Source of the DNA: Priestia megaterium
GTDB lineage: Bacteria; Bacillota; Bacilli; Bacillales; Bacillaceae_H
Assembly (NCBI GenBank): GCA_008180335.1
Contig: VTEF01000001.1
Coordinates: 312,636 to 376,635 of the forward strand
Length of the DNA stretch: 64,000 nt
Reading direction: 5' to 3'
The notes beneath the pieces are model-generated. The model worked only from the letters and a program-made list of their open reading frames with translations. It did no database searches and was not told the DNA's origin. Below, one piece after another: positions 1 through 9,530 of the stretch. Every line of letters begins with the position of its first letter. The first letter of the stretch is position 1. The translations under genes were made by a program, and so were the position numbers.

Positions 1-97
1 GCTCCGCAGGAAGAAGAGAAATGACCGTACGGCTTGGTTTTTGCAGCTAGCCAAAAAGAAAAGCGGAAAAAGCCGGGTAAAGCCGATAGGGCATTGG
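1..97 (+). repeat. Partial copy of the R/S intergenic repeat family, cut by the window edge
   Basis: Positions 1-57 align without gaps to the last 57 bases of the 123-bp unit found at 12541-12950. Positions 58-97 match the R block (shared landmarks: CCGCAGGAAGAAG, AAATGACCG, AGGGCATTGG). It is more diverged than the array copies. It ends at the same GGGCATTGG boundary as the array, 43 bases before yrrB. Bases 30-35 (CGGCTT) and 80-85 (AAGCCG) are complementary and differ from the array by paired changes. No protein is encoded. Confidence 0.85.
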
Positions 98-139
98 TTA
101 TGTCAACGCAATTAAACAATGTAATGATGGAGTGAGAAT

Positions 140-799
140 ATGACGGATAAAAACCAACTGGGAATTCAATATATGCAAGAAGGTAAATTTGAAGAAGCAG
201 CTAAAACGTTTTCGGAAGCCATTGAAGAGAATCCGAAAGATCCTGTTGTCTATGTAAACTTTGGTAACTTATTAGCTGCAATTAATGACGCGGACCGTGC
301 ATTGAAGTTTTATGAGCGTGCCATTGAACTAGAAGAAGAGACAGCTACTGCTTATTACGGAGCTGGAAATGTGTATTTTAATTTAGATCAGCTTGAACAA
401 GCTAAGCATTATTTTGACCTTGCTATTAAAAAGGGCTTAAATTCATCAGATGCGCATTTTATGTTAGGTCTTACATTATTCCATATGGAACAGGTTCGCT
501 TTGCTTTGCCTTATTTTCAGCGTGCAGTAGAACTAAATGAACATGATACTGAAGCGAGATTTCAGTATGGACTTTGCTTAGCACAATTAGAAATGGTCGA
601 TGAAGCGATTACTGAATTTTTAGCAGTTATAGAACAAGATGGGGAGCATGCAGATGCATACTACAATCTAGGGGTAGCGTATGCAATGAAAGATGATAAA
701 GCAAAAGCGATCGAGATGTTTGATCATGCTTTACGAATTCAACCAGATCATACACTCGCAGCTAACGGAAAAGATGTGCTGTCCATGATGGAGCATTAA
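140..799 (+). CDS. yrrB: TPR-repeat protein YrrB
   Basis: A 219-residue all-helical protein made of about six tetratricopeptide repeats, at roughly residues 3-33, 37-67, 71-101, 105-135, 139-169 and 173-203. Each shows the usual small and aromatic spacing (for example YxxxGNxxF and AxxxFxxAI). There is no signal peptide or membrane segment, so it should be a cytosolic scaffold for protein contacts; its partner is not evident. The ATG follows a GGAGTGAG ribosome site. It lies 30 bases upstream of recD2, as in Bacillus subtilis, which suggests a shared transcript. Confidence 0.9.
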   Translation: MTDKNQLGIQYMQEGKFEEAAKTFSEAIEENPKDPVVYVNFGNLLAAINDADRALKFYERAIELEEETATAYYGAGNVYFNLDQLEQAKHYFDLAIKKGLNSSDAHFMLGLTLFHMEQVRFALPYFQRAVELNEHDTEARFQYGLCLAQLEMVDEAITEFLAVIEQDGEHADAYYNLGVAYAMKDDKAKAIEMFDHALRIQPDHTLAANGKDVLSMMEH

Positions 800-829
800 G
801 AAAAACACATGTGAAAAAGGGGGGATAGC

Positions 830-3193
830 ATGAGTGAAGAAACACTGAACCCTTTACAATCTGAATCAGAACGTGAGTATATACAAGGTACAGCTATTGT
901 AACCGTTTTTCATAACGAAGAAAATTTGTATAATGTCACTCGTATTCGCATCAAAAAAACAAATTTGGCTTTAGAAGATAAAGAAGCGGTTGTGACCGGT
1001 TATTTTCCAAGATTAAACGAAGATGAAGTATACACATTCTACGGACATTTTAAAGACCATCCAAAGTTTGGTATGCAATTTCAAGTAGAACAGTTTAAAA
1101 AAGAGCTTCCTCAATCAAGACAAGGAGTCGTGCAATATCTATCAAGTGATTTGTTTCATGGAATTGGAAAAAAGACAGCTGAGAATATTGTAGACTCACT
1201 TGGTGAACGTGCTATTTTCCGAATTTTACAAGATCCATCTGTTTTAAAAAGTGTACCTCGGCTCTCATCTGATAAAGCTGATTCCCTTGTCGTCCAATTG
1301 CGTGAACATCAGGGGCTTGAAGAAGTGATGGTCAAACTGACTGATCTTGGATTTGGTCCACAGCTGTCCATGAAAATCTTCCAAGCATACAAGCAAGAAG
1401 CGTTAGATGTCATTCAAAATAATCCATATCAGCTTGTCGAAGATGTACAAGGCATCGGCTTTAATCGAGCAGATGAGCTCGGTAAAAAGCTTGGCATGGC
1501 TACGAATCATCCTGATCGACTTCGTGCAGGCATTTTATATGTAATTGAACAAGAATGCAATCAAATGGGGCATGTATATGTAACGGCGGATCAACTTTAC
1601 AGTAAAACCGCAGAGTTACTTCGAAAAAGCCGTCAAGAACCTTTATCTGAAATGGATATTACAAGAGAAATTGATGCCTTGAAAGAAGATAAAAAATTAA
1701 TTATCGAAAAGGATAAAATTTATTTTCCGCCCCTTTTTTATGCAGAAAAAGGGTTGGTTAAAGCCATCCGTAAAATTACAGCCCAAACTGAATATGAAGA
1801 GCAGTTTCCGCAATCCGAATTTTTATTAGCGCTCGGTGAATTAGAAGAGCGCCTCGGTGTACAGTATGCACCGTCTCAGCGACAAGGAATTCAAACTGCT
1901 TTACTTTCACCGATGCTGTTATTAACAGGCGGGCCGGGCACGGGGAAAACAACGGTCATTAAAGGCATCGTTGAATTATATGCAGAGTTGCACGGCTGTT
2001 CGTTAAATCCTAGCGATTATAAAAAAGATGAACCATTTCCAGTTTTACTAGTCGCTCCCACTGGTCGTGCTGCTAAGCGAATGAGTGAAGCGACGAACCT
2101 ACCGGCTGTGACCATCCATCGTTTACTGAAATGGAATGGTCAGGAAGGATTTGACCACAATGAAGAGAATCCAATCAACGGCAAGCTTCTGATCGTTGAT
2201 GAAGTGTCCATGGTTGATTTATGGTTAGCTCATCAATTGTTTAAGTCGCTTCCGTCGGCAATTCAAGTTGTACTGGTAGGCGATGAAGATCAATTGCCAT
2301 CAGTTGGACCGGGGCAAGTATTAAAAGACTTACTGCATTCTCATTCAATCCCTACAGTTCGATTGACAGATGTATATCGGCAAGCAGAAGGTTCATCTAT
2401 TATTGATTTAGCACATGACATTAAAAAAGGGCAGCTCCCCGTTGATTTAACGAAACAACAAGGCGATCGGTCCTTTATTCGATGTTATGGTCCGCAAATT
2501 ACAGATGTTATTAAGCAAGTTTGTGGAAATGCTATAAAAAAAGGATATACAGCAAAAGATATTCAAGTGTTAGCTCCAATGTATAAAGGGCCTGCTGGAA
2601 TCGACAAATTGAATGAAGTGCTGCAAGAGTTATTTAATCCTCCATCGCAGCAGCGACGTGAATTAAACCATGGAGATATTGTATATCGAGTTGGGGATAA
2701 AGTATTGCAGCTCGTTAATCAACCTGATAGCAACGTGTTTAATGGTGACATGGGGGAAATCGTCTCTGTGTTTTTTGCAAAAGAAAACACTGAAAAACAA
2801 GACATGCTCGTCATCTCCTTTGAGGGAAACGAAGTAACATACACAAAGCAAGACTTTAATCAAATTACTCATGCGTATTGCTGTTCAATCCATAAATCAC
2901 AGGGAAGTGAATTTCCAATAGTTGTACTTCCGGTTGTAAAAAGTTACTACCGAATGTTGAGGCGGAATTTACTATATACAGCAGTCACGCGTAGCAAACA
3001 GTTTCTAATTTTATGCGGAGAAGACGAAGCGTTTCAACTCGGTGTCAGTCGTAATGAAGATAACGTACGTCAAACAAACCTTCAAGCATTACTCCGTGAC
3101 CAGCTTCATAATGAAATAGAGGACGATGAAGTGCCTTTTATGAAGGATGCAAATATTGGGATGGAAAACCTTACGCCGTATGATTTTATGTAA
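830..3193 (+). CDS. recD2: ATP-dependent RecD2-type DNA helicase (YrrC)
   Basis: A 787-residue SF1B 5'-3' helicase. The N-terminal half carries an OB-like region and helix-hairpin-helix motifs (GIGKKTAENI near 110, GIGFNRADELG near 210) typical of RecD2. The ATPase part has Walker A GGPGTGKTT at 367-375 (Lys373) and Walker B VDEV near 456-459. Late motifs include QVVLVGDEDQLPSVGPG, the UvrD-like SIHKSQGSEFP and LLYTAVTRSK. RecD2 acts in replication-fork and mismatch-repair related DNA metabolism in bacteria lacking RecBC. Start ATG follows AAGGGGGG. Length matches the family. Confidence 0.97.
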   Translation: MSEETLNPLQSESEREYIQGTAIVTVFHNEENLYNVTRIRIKKTNLALEDKEAVVTGYFPRLNEDEVYTFYGHFKDHPKFGMQFQVEQFKKELPQSRQGVVQYLSSDLFHGIGKKTAENIVDSLGERAIFRILQDPSVLKSVPRLSSDKADSLVVQLREHQGLEEVMVKLTDLGFGPQLSMKIFQAYKQEALDVIQNNPYQLVEDVQGIGFNRADELGKKLGMATNHPDRLRAGILYVIEQECNQMGHVYVTADQLYSKTAELLRKSRQEPLSEMDITREIDALKEDKKLIIEKDKIYFPPLFYAEKGLVKAIRKITAQTEYEEQFPQSEFLLALGELEERLGVQYAPSQRQGIQTALLSPMLLLTGGPGTGKTTVIKGIVELYAELHGCSLNPSDYKKDEPFPVLLVAPTGRAAKRMSEATNLPAVTIHRLLKWNGQEGFDHNEENPINGKLLIVDEVSMVDLWLAHQLFKSLPSAIQVVLVGDEDQLPSVGPGQVLKDLLHSHSIPTVRLTDVYRQAEGSSIIDLAHDIKKGQLPVDLTKQQGDRSFIRCYGPQITDVIKQVCGNAIKKGYTAKDIQVLAPMYKGPAGIDKLNEVLQELFNPPSQQRRELNHGDIVYRVGDKVLQLVNQPDSNVFNGDMGEIVSVFFAKENTEKQDMLVISFEGNEVTYTKQDFNQITHAYCCSIHKSQGSEFPIVVLPVVKSYYRMLRRNLLYTAVTRSKQFLILCGEDEAFQLGVSRNEDNVRQTNLQALLRDQLHNEIEDDEVPFMKDANIGMENLTPYDFM

Positions 3194-3206
3194 CTTATCG
3201 CATGCT

Positions 3207-3237
3207 AACAAAGAGTTATTCCTTAACTCATTGTTTT
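3207..3237 (+). terminator. Candidate intrinsic terminator after recD2
   Basis: A hairpin pairs AACAAAGAGTTA with TAACTCATTGTT (one mismatch) around TTCC, followed by a short T tract. It lies just after the recD2 stop codon. Confidence 0.6.
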
Positions 3238-3251
3238 GAGGCTTCTTGTGT

Positions 3252-3279
3252 TTGTCAATCGATCAGGTATGGATATGGT
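3252..3279 (+). promoter_or_regulatory. Possible SigA promoter for the small-protein genes
   Basis: TTGTCA, 16 bases, then TATGGT. The hexamers are only moderate, but the position between a terminator and the next gene supports it. Confidence 0.35.
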
Positions 3280-3330
3280 AAAAAGTGGACAAAATGCGTG
3301 TAGATAAGAACGCATAAAGAGGTGTCTACT

Positions 3331-3522
3331 TTGTTTAAATGTCCAAATTGTAAAAGTATCGATATTGGCAAAATTGGTGTAAATCAATATTATTGCTGGA
3401 ATTGTTTTATTGAAATGACGATTTCAAAAGGACAAATTAATACCCACCAAGTAGAAGAAGATGGAACGCTGAGCTCACTTGATGATTTGTTTTCAGAAGA
3501 TGAACGCACAATGAATTTCTAA
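3331..3522 (+). CDS. Small zinc-ribbon protein (YrzR-like)
   Basis: A 63-residue protein with an N-terminal CPNC and, about 20 residues later, CWNC. This four-cysteine knuckle should bind zinc. The tail is acidic and low in complexity. The TTG start at 3331 is preferred over GTG 3322, because the GTG lies inside the AGAGGTG ribosome site, which sits 6-7 bases from the TTG. The position between recD2 and yrrI, next to a YrzQ-type gene, fits B. subtilis yrzR, but I name it from context only. Function unknown. Confidence 0.75.
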   Translation: MFKCPNCKSIDIGKIGVNQYYCWNCFIEMTISKGQINTHQVEEDGTLSSLDDLFSEDERTMNF

Positions 3523-3546
3523 TTCTTTTTACTAGGAGGAAGTGTG

Positions 3547-3681
3547 ATGAACAGAATTATTCCGTCAATGGTTGCTTTCGGACTTGGAGCATATGCATTT
3601 AAAGTAGCAGATGGCCGTGATATGTTTACAAAACGAAACATGAAAAGAATGCGTAGACGCATGATGCGAGCTATGAATTAA
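3547..3681 (+). CDS. yrzQ: Small basic protein of the YrzQ/DUF3918 type
   Basis: A 44-residue ORF starting at ATG 3547, eight bases after AGGAGG. It has a short hydrophobic N-terminal half (residues 4-17, IIPSMVAFGLGAYAFK) and a strongly basic C-terminal half rich in Arg, Lys and Met. This is the look of the DUF3918 (YrzQ) family of tiny Bacillus proteins that may sit at the membrane. It lies 24 bases after the zinc-ribbon gene and ends just before a strong terminator, so the two probably form one transcript. Function unknown. Confidence 0.75.
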   Translation: MNRIIPSMVAFGLGAYAFKVADGRDMFTKRNMKRMRRRMMRAMN

Positions 3682-3688
3682 CAAAGAA

Positions 3689-3727
3689 AGTACTTTAACA
3701 TTCGTACGAATGTTAAAGTGCTTTTTT
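3689..3727 (+). terminator. Intrinsic terminator
   Basis: ACTTTAACATTCG pairs with CGAATGTTAAAGT, followed by a run of six T. It closes the yrzR/yrzQ unit. Confidence 0.9.
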
Positions 3728-3842
3728 GCTTCTATAGAGCAGCAAGTTCAAGAAATAGATATCGTGTTAAAGCTTCAAATGTTTTTGCTATGTGTATAAA
3801 CTTGTTGTTTTATCAAAAAATATGAAGGAGGAGGAGTTAACT

Positions 3843-4904
3843 GTGAAAGATGTATCATTTCGATGGTTTTATCGATATGGCCTTTTATTACTTGCACTTC
3901 TTTGTATTTTTCTATTTTTTAAAATGCAATTTCTATGGTTACCAATTTTACATATGGTTCTAAAAGCAATGCTGCCTTTTTTTATCGCTGCTTTTATTAC
4001 CTATTTACTTCATCCCATTATCGAAAAAACCCATGAACAGGGATTACCTCGTCCTCTTGCCATTTTACTAATTTATCTCATTTTTTTCGGTGGAATTGGT
4101 TACGGTTTGTATAAGGGCTTTCCGTTATTTGTTAATCAGTTGAGGGATTTAAATGAACAATTACCTGAGTTTACAGATACGTATCGAAATTGGGTAAGGT
4201 CTATTCATGACCAGACTTCAACTTTACCAAACGGCATTCATGATAAGATTGAACAAAGCATCGATGAAATTGAAGAGACATTAAATAGATGGTTAATTAA
4301 AATAATGGAAGGACTAAAGGCTATTCTCAATTCATTTTTAATTTTAATCATTATCCCGTTCATTGTGTTTTATATGCTAAAAGATTTTTCATTAATAAAA
4401 AAAGCAGTTGCCTATATAACGCCTAAAAAATGGCATAAACAAGGAAAGCGCTTTTTGCAAGATGTGAATAAATCTCTTGGGAATTATATTAGAGGCCAAT
4501 TTTTTGTTTGTGTAATCATTGGATTGGTTGCAACTACAAGCTTATGGCTGTTTCATGTTCCTTATGCTTTATTATTAGGGATTATTATTGGAGTGACAAA
4601 TATTATCCCTTATTTTGGACCAATTATTGGAGCGATTCCAGCCGCGGTTATTGCAGCAACTATTTCAGTCAAGCTAGTGATTACGGTCATCATTATTATT
4701 TTTGGTTTGCAGTTTTTAGAAGGGAACATTTTGTCACCGCTAATTGTTGGTAAAAGTCTGCATATTCATCCGCTTTTCATTATGCTGGCTCTTTTATTAG
4801 GCGGAGAGTTTGGCGGAGTACTTGGATTAATTGTAGCAGTTCCTATTCTAGTAGTTATCAAAATTTCTATCTTGCACCTTCGTTCGTATACGCTTAGACA
4901 TTGA
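3843..4904 (+). CDS. yrrI: AI-2E family transporter YrrI
   Basis: A 353-residue polytopic membrane protein of the AI-2E/UPF0118 permease family. Hydrophobic segments lie near residues 10-45 and 50-90, and a cluster fills the C-terminal 200 residues. The family signature GxxNIIPYFGPIIGAIPA and the late LLGGEFGGVLGLIVAVP stretch are present. The GTG start at 3843 is chosen because AAGGAGGAGG precedes it and the resulting length fits the family; the frame is open further upstream. The substrate is not known. The last codons overlap the promoter of the alaS leader. Confidence 0.9.
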   Translation: MKDVSFRWFYRYGLLLLALLCIFLFFKMQFLWLPILHMVLKAMLPFFIAAFITYLLHPIIEKTHEQGLPRPLAILLIYLIFFGGIGYGLYKGFPLFVNQLRDLNEQLPEFTDTYRNWVRSIHDQTSTLPNGIHDKIEQSIDEIEETLNRWLIKIMEGLKAILNSFLILIIIPFIVFYMLKDFSLIKKAVAYITPKKWHKQGKRFLQDVNKSLGNYIRGQFFVCVIIGLVATTSLWLFHVPYALLLGIIIGVTNIIPYFGPIIGAIPAAVIAATISVKLVITVIIIIFGLQFLEGNILSPLIVGKSLHIHPLFIMLALLLGGEFGGVLGLIVAVPILVVIKISILHLRSYTLRH

Positions 4905-4929
4905 CAAAGCAAGGTTAATTTGTCATAAT
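4901..4929 (+). promoter_or_regulatory. SigA promoter of the alaS T-box leader
   Basis: A perfect TTGACA at 4901-4906, 17-base spacer, CATAAT at 4924-4929. The -35 box overlaps the yrrI stop codon. Transcription would start near 4936, just before the T-box leader. Confidence 0.85.
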
Positions 4930-4957
4930 ATCGCCATAGAAAACGTTACATATAAGA

Positions 4958-5191
4958 TAATGCAATGATGGAACGAGTACGCTATTAACTTGTTTTTAGA
5001 GAGGGACTTTCAAGGCTGAAAAGAGTCCTAAACGAAGAGTAGCCGAACGCTAATCCAGAGTGCAGGAAAAACCTGCCGTTTCAGCAACGTTAATGCTATG
5101 AAGGTGATGGATGTTTGCTAAAGACATTCATAATCAGGGTGGTACCGCGAGTTAAACTCTCGTCCCTGCTATAGGGATGAGAGTTTTTTTG
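4958..5191 (+). promoter_or_regulatory. T-box leader (alanine-tRNA riboswitch) upstream of alaS
   Basis: The leader shows the T-box core AGGGTGGTACCGCG at 5137-5150. Its TGGT is complementary to the ACCA end of tRNA-Ala. A Stem III hairpin (GCAGG/CCTGC) lies near 5060-5078. The terminator pairs AACTCTCGTCCCT with AGGGATGAGAGTT and ends in seven T. The specifier region AGTAGCCGAACGCTAATCC contains GCC and GCT, both alanine codons; I cannot decide which is read. Uncharged tRNA-Ala should promote readthrough into alaS. Confidence 0.93.
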
Positions 5192-5395
5192 TGTGTAAAT
5201 AAAGTGAATTTTCAGTTATTACCACTGCGCTTTTGTTTTTTGAAAAAGTAAGTATCTCTTTAAGAGTTATTACACATCTTTATGGCAGCTCGTTAATTGC
5301 ATTGAACGTAATGAAGCATTTAAAAGAAAAGAGATGCTTTTATGTCATCATTTTTTTGTCTATAAATAGAGAAGAGTTCTAAAGGAGGACTAACG

Positions 5396-8029
5396 ATGAA
5401 AAAGCTAACATCTGCACAAGTTCGTCAAATGTATTTAGATTTTTTTAAAGAAAAAGGCCACGATGTGGAGCCAAGTGCTTCACTTGTACCACATGAAGAT
5501 CCATCGTTATTATGGATTAACAGTGGTGTAGCAACATTGAAAAAATATTTTGATGGACGTGTAATTCCTCAAAACCCGCGAATTTGTAATGCGCAAAAAT
5601 CGATTCGTACAAACGATATTGAAAATGTAGGAAAGACAGCACGACACCATACATTTTTTGAAATGCTAGGTAACTTTTCAATTGGTGATTATTTTAAAAA
5701 AGAAGCAATTGAATGGGCTTGGGAGTTTTTAACAAGTGAACGCTGGATTGGATTTGACCCTGAAAAATTATCAGTAACAATTCATCCTGAAGATGAAGAG
5801 GCCTTTAAAATTTGGAATGAAGAAATAGGCGTGCCGAAAGAACGTATCATTCGTTTAGAAGGAAACTTCTGGGATATTGGTGAAGGACCAAGTGGACCGA
5901 ATACAGAAATTTTCTATGATCGTGGTGAGTCATATGGAAATGACCTCAACGATCCAGAACTGTATCCAGGAGGAGAAAATGAACGTTATTTAGAGATTTG
6001 GAACCTTGTGTTTTCACAGTTTAATCATAATCCAGATCATACGTATACGCCGCTTCCTAAGAAAAACATTGATACAGGCATGGGGCTAGAGCGTATGGTG
6101 TCTGTTATTCAAGATGTACCAACAAACTTTGATACCGATTTATTTATGCCGATTATTGAAGCAACGGAGCAAATCTCAGGAGAGAAATATCGTACAGAGA
6201 ATGAAAAAGATGTTGCTTTTAAAGTGATTGCCGACCATATTCGTACAGTAACATTTGCTGTTGGAGATGGAGCTCTGCCGTCGAATGAAGGACGTGGCTA
6301 TGTATTGCGTCGTTTGTTACGCCGTGCGGTACGTTATGCAAAAAAATTAAATATCAACCGTCCGTTTATGTATGAATTAGTACCAGTGGTCGGTGAGATT
6401 ATGGTTGATTTTTACCCAGAGGTTAAAGAGAAAACCGAATTCATTCAGCGTGTTGTAAAAAATGAAGAAGAACGTTTCCATGAAACACTGAATGAAGGAT
6501 TAGCGATTTTAGCAACAGTTATTAACAAAGAAAAAGAACAAGGCAGTGAAACCATTCAGGGTGCTGACGTGTTCCGTTTGTATGATACGTATGGATTCCC
6601 AGTTGAATTAACAGAGGAATACGCAGAGGATGAAGGAATGAAGGTAGACCATGAAGGCTTTGAACGTGAAATGGCTGGACAACGTGAACGTGCGCGAGCA
6701 GCTCGTCAAGATTCAAACTCTATGCAAGTTCAAGGCGGTGTGTTAGGTGATTTAACAATTGAAAGCACATTTGTGGGCTATGATAAGAAACAAGTAGAAA
6801 CATTTATTGAAGCAATTATTGTAAACGGTGAGCTAGTGGAAAAAGCAGAGGCCAGTCAAGAAGCACAAATTATCTTAAAAGAGACACCTTTTTATGCGGA
6901 AAGTGGCGGACAGATTGCTGACCAAGGTGAAATCGCAAATGCAACTGCTACTGCATCTGTAAAAGATGTACAAAAAGCGCCGAATGGCCAGCATGTTCAT
7001 ACAGTTCAAGTGATAAGCGGTGAACTTGTGAAGGGTGAGACGTATACAGCAACAATTAATGAGAAAAAGCGTGAAGGGATTATTAAAAATCACACAGCAA
7101 CGCATTTATTGCATCAAGCCTTAAAAGACATACTAGGTTTGCATGTAAACCAAGCTGGTTCTTTAGTAACACCAGACCGTTTACGCTTTGACTTCTCACA
7201 TTTTGGTCAAGTAACACAAGAGGAACTTGAAAAAATCGAGACAATTGTCAATGAGAAGATTTGGGACAGCATTGCTGTTCAAATTGAAAATAAAGCAATT
7301 GATGAAGCAAAAGCTATGGGGGCAATGGCCTTATTTGGTGAAAAATACGGGGATATTGTCCGAGTTGTCCAAGTAGGTGACTATAGCTTAGAGTTATGTG
7401 GCGGTTGTCACGTTTCCAACACATCTGCAATTGGCTTGTTTAAAATTGTTTCTGAATCAGGAATTGGTGCAGGCACACGACGCATTGAAGCGGTAACAGG
7501 CAAAGGTGCGTACCAATTAATGAACGATCAAGTGGCAACATTAAAAGAAGCAGCTGCTAAAATTAAAGCAAACCCACGTGATCTTGTTGTTCGTGTAGAA
7601 GGGCTACTTGAAGAAATTCGTCACTTACAGCGCGAGAATGATTCATTGTCAACAAAGCTTGGTAACATTGAGGCAGGAAATCTAGTAGACCGTGTAAAAG
7701 ATATAAATGGTGTAAAAGTGTTAGCTGAGAAAGTAAATGCAACAGACATGAATAATTTACGAGCGATGGTTGATGACTTAAAACAAAAGCTAGAATCAGG
7801 AGTGATTGTCTTAGCTTCTGCTCAAGGTGACAAAGTCAATATTGTTGCTGGTGTAACAAAAGACTTGATCTCGAATGGTCATCATGCTGGAAAGCTTGTA
7901 AAAGAAGTAGCAACAATTTGCGGCGGCGGCGGCGGCGGCCGTCCAGATATGGCTCAAGCTGGTGGGAAAGATCCTAGCCAAATTGAAAAAGCCTTGAACT
8001 TTGTAGAAGAATGGGTTAAATCCGTTTAA
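5396..8029 (+). CDS. alaS: Alanyl-tRNA synthetase
   Basis: An 877-residue class II synthetase that charges tRNA-Ala. The N-terminal catalytic domain carries [18 protein letters not shown] and the GMGLERM motif. The editing domain has the zinc-binding HTATH (about 566-570) and CGGCH (about 668-672). The C-Ala domain ends with a run of glycines followed by RPDMAQAGG. The start follows AAGGAGG. Expression should be set by the T-box upstream. Six consecutive GGC codons encode the glycine run, which is unusual in this AT-rich sequence. About 200 bases separate the T-box terminator from the start codon. Confidence 0.98.
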   Translation: MKKLTSAQVRQMYLDFFKEKGHDVEPSASLVPHEDPSLLWINSGVATLKKYFDGRVIPQNPRICNAQKSIRTNDIENVGKTARHHTFFEMLGNFSIGDYFKKEAIEWAWEFLTSERWIGFDPEKLSVTIHPEDEEAFKIWNEEIGVPKERIIRLEGNFWDIGEGPSGPNTEIFYDRGESYGNDLNDPELYPGGENERYLEIWNLVFSQFNHNPDHTYTPLPKKNIDTGMGLERMVSVIQDVPTNFDTDLFMPIIEATEQISGEKYRTENEKDVAFKVIADHIRTVTFAVGDGALPSNEGRGYVLRRLLRRAVRYAKKLNINRPFMYELVPVVGEIMVDFYPEVKEKTEFIQRVVKNEEERFHETLNEGLAILATVINKEKEQGSETIQGADVFRLYDTYGFPVELTEEYAEDEGMKVDHEGFEREMAGQRERARAARQDSNSMQVQGGVLGDLTIESTFVGYDKKQVETFIEAIIVNGELVEKAEASQEAQIILKETPFYAESGGQIADQGEIANATATASVKDVQKAPNGQHVHTVQVISGELVKGETYTATINEKKREGIIKNHTATHLLHQALKDILGLHVNQAGSLVTPDRLRFDFSHFGQVTQEELEKIETIVNEKIWDSIAVQIENKAIDEAKAMGAMALFGEKYGDIVRVVQVGDYSLELCGGCHVSNTSAIGLFKIVSESGIGAGTRRIEAVTGKGAYQLMNDQVATLKEAAAKIKANPRDLVVRVEGLLEEIRHLQRENDSLSTKLGNIEAGNLVDRVKDINGVKVLAEKVNATDMNNLRAMVDDLKQKLESGVIVLASAQGDKVNIVAGVTKDLISNGHHAGKLVKEVATICGGGGGGRPDMAQAGGKDPSQIEKALNFVEEWVKSV

Positions 8030-8113
8030 TTCTAACCTTTCTTGGTGTACAATAGAAGTAAGACTTAGCATAATCCATAATGTGCTCACAAATTAAGAGA
8101 GTGAGGTGGGAAA

Positions 8114-8383
8114 ATGAGTTCATTTGATAAAACAATGCAATTTAATTTTCAAGATGAGCCAGCTGAAACAAGCGTCCATGAGGTGTTATTTACGGTTTAT
8201 GACGCATTAAAAGAAAAAGGGTATAATCCAATTAACCAGATCGTTGGATATTTGCTATCAGGAGATCCTGCTTACATTCCTCGTCATAACGATGCGCGAA
8301 ATACAATTCGCCAGTTAGAGCGAGACGAGCTCATTGAAGAACTTGTTAAATCTTACTTACAACAGCATCGAAAGGATTCATAA
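8114..8383 (+). CDS. yrzL: IreB family regulatory phosphoprotein (YrzL, UPF0297)
   Basis: An 89-residue protein of the IreB/UPF0297 family ([29 protein letters not shown]). In Enterococcus faecalis, IreB is phosphorylated near its N-terminus by the PASTA kinase IreK and restrains cephalosporin resistance. A threonine at residue 7 here could serve that role; this is inferred from the family. The gene abuts ruvX with no gap, as in most Firmicutes. Start ATG follows GTGAGGTGG. Confidence 0.93.
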   Translation: MSSFDKTMQFNFQDEPAETSVHEVLFTVYDALKEKGYNPINQIVGYLLSGDPAYIPRHNDARNTIRQLERDELIEELVKSYLQQHRKDS

Positions 8384-8800
8384 ATGCGAGTATTAGGATT
8401 AGATGTTGGTACGAAAACAATTGGTGTAGCAGTCAGTGATGAAATGGGCTGGACTGCTCAAGGAATTGAAACAATTAAAATTGCAGATGAGCAAATGGAA
8501 CAATCATTTCCTCGTTTACAGCAACTAATTGAAGAGTATTCTGTTGAAAAAATCATTGTTGGATTACCAAAAAACATGAACGGAACAATTGGACCTCGCG
8601 GTGAAGCTTGTATGAAGTTTGCCGACGATCTCAATGAACAATTAAATATTGAAACGATGATGTGGGATGAACGGTTATCAACCATGGCAGCAGAGCGTGT
8701 TTTACTCTCTGCTGACGTAAGCCGAAAAAAACGCAAAAAAGTCATCGACAAAATGGCTGCTGTCATGATCCTTCAAGGGTATTTAGACAGTAAACAATAA
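8384..8800 (+). CDS. ruvX: RuvX/YqgF family RNase H-fold nuclease (YrrK)
   Basis: A 138-residue protein of the YqgF/RuvX family. It starts with the RNase H-like strand [15 protein letters not shown] (catalytic Asp7), followed by the [10 protein letters not shown] motif and the late DERLST segment. Family members are Holliday-junction resolvase-like nucleases, implicated mainly in processing of pre-16S rRNA 5' ends. The start codon follows the yrzL stop directly, so translation is probably coupled. A divergent intergenic repeat begins right after its stop codon. Confidence 0.94.
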   Translation: MRVLGLDVGTKTIGVAVSDEMGWTAQGIETIKIADEQMEQSFPRLQQLIEEYSVEKIIVGLPKNMNGTIGPRGEACMKFADDLNEQLNIETMMWDERLSTMAAERVLLSADVSRKKRKKVIDKMAAVMILQGYLDSKQ

Positions 8801-8940
8801 CAAAAGTAAAAAAACGCTGTTTAACTCTGCAGGCTGTTGGAAATCCTGAGAACAAGGTGCGTGGTTACTTTCACAGGAATGATACCATGCAGGAGTTGTG
8901 CAGCCAGAGAAAAGCAAAAAACGCCGTTTAACTCTTGGAG
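8801..8940 (+). repeat. Divergent R-S-R copy of the intergenic repeat family
   Basis: Bases 8801-8852 align without gaps to the first 52 bases of the 123-bp unit, with 36 identities by eye. A second R-like block (AAAACGCCGTTTAACTCT) begins about 108 bases later, giving R-S-R. The copy starts on the base after the ruvX stop codon. CTCT (8825-8828) and GGCTG (8832-8836) can pair with CAGCC-AGAG (8901-8909). It fills most of the gap before yrzB and encodes nothing. Confidence 0.6.
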
Positions 8941-9053
8941 AATTGACAAATGTACATGGCTCTAGGAGCTTGAACGAGGTTGCTTTTTCAGCATCATGAT
9001 GTTAAAAAAGAATACAAGCTAAAAAGGCTTATAATAAAAAATGAGGTGCAGAC

Positions 9054-9338
9054 ATGAGCATGGAAGAAAATAAAATTACAATCGTTGATGAAAGCGGAAA
9101 TGAGCAATTATGTGAAATTTTATTCACATTCGATTCAGAAGAATATGGTAAATCATATGTGATTTACTATCCAATCGGTGCAGATGAAAATGATGATGAT
9201 GAAATTGAAATTCATGCATCTGCTTTCACACCAAGTGAAGATGGTCAAGATGGTGAACTTCAACCAATTGAAACAGAAGAAGAGTGGGATATGGTAGAAG
9301 AAATGGTTAATACATTTCTTGAGGAAGAGGAAGAATAA
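9054..9338 (+). CDS. yrzB: DUF1292 family protein YrzB (UPF0473)
   Basis: A 94-residue, very acidic cytosolic protein of the DUF1292 family, with the typical [17 protein letters not shown] core and a glutamate-rich C-terminus. It is conserved in Firmicutes in the alaS-yrzL-ruvX neighbourhood, but its role is unknown. The ATG at 9054 follows ATGAGGTG; a second ATG two codons later is also possible. In B. subtilis it lies close to ruvX; here 253 bases of repeat-derived sequence separate them. A strong terminator follows. Confidence 0.92.
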   Translation: MSMEENKITIVDESGNEQLCEILFTFDSEEYGKSYVIYYPIGADENDDDEIEIHASAFTPSEDGQDGELQPIETEEEWDMVEEMVNTFLEEEEE

Positions 9339-9343
9339 TCTTT

Positions 9344-9376
9344 AAAAGGCTGATAGCTTTTGCTATCAGCCTTTTA
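9344..9376 (+). terminator. Intrinsic terminator after yrzB
   Basis: AAAAGGCTGATAGC pairs with GCTATCAGCCTTTT around TTTT, ending in a T tract. Confidence 0.9.
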
Positions 9377-9530
9377 TGTGTAAAAAGAAGAGACAAATAA
9401 TTTATATCTTGCTTATGCTACTATTGGCAAATCTTTTTTACTTGCATTTGTATGTAAGATTGTATGATAATGACGAAAAATAAGATAAATTGTAGTATAA
9501 TAATGCGTGCGTATGAGAGGAGGAAGTTAC

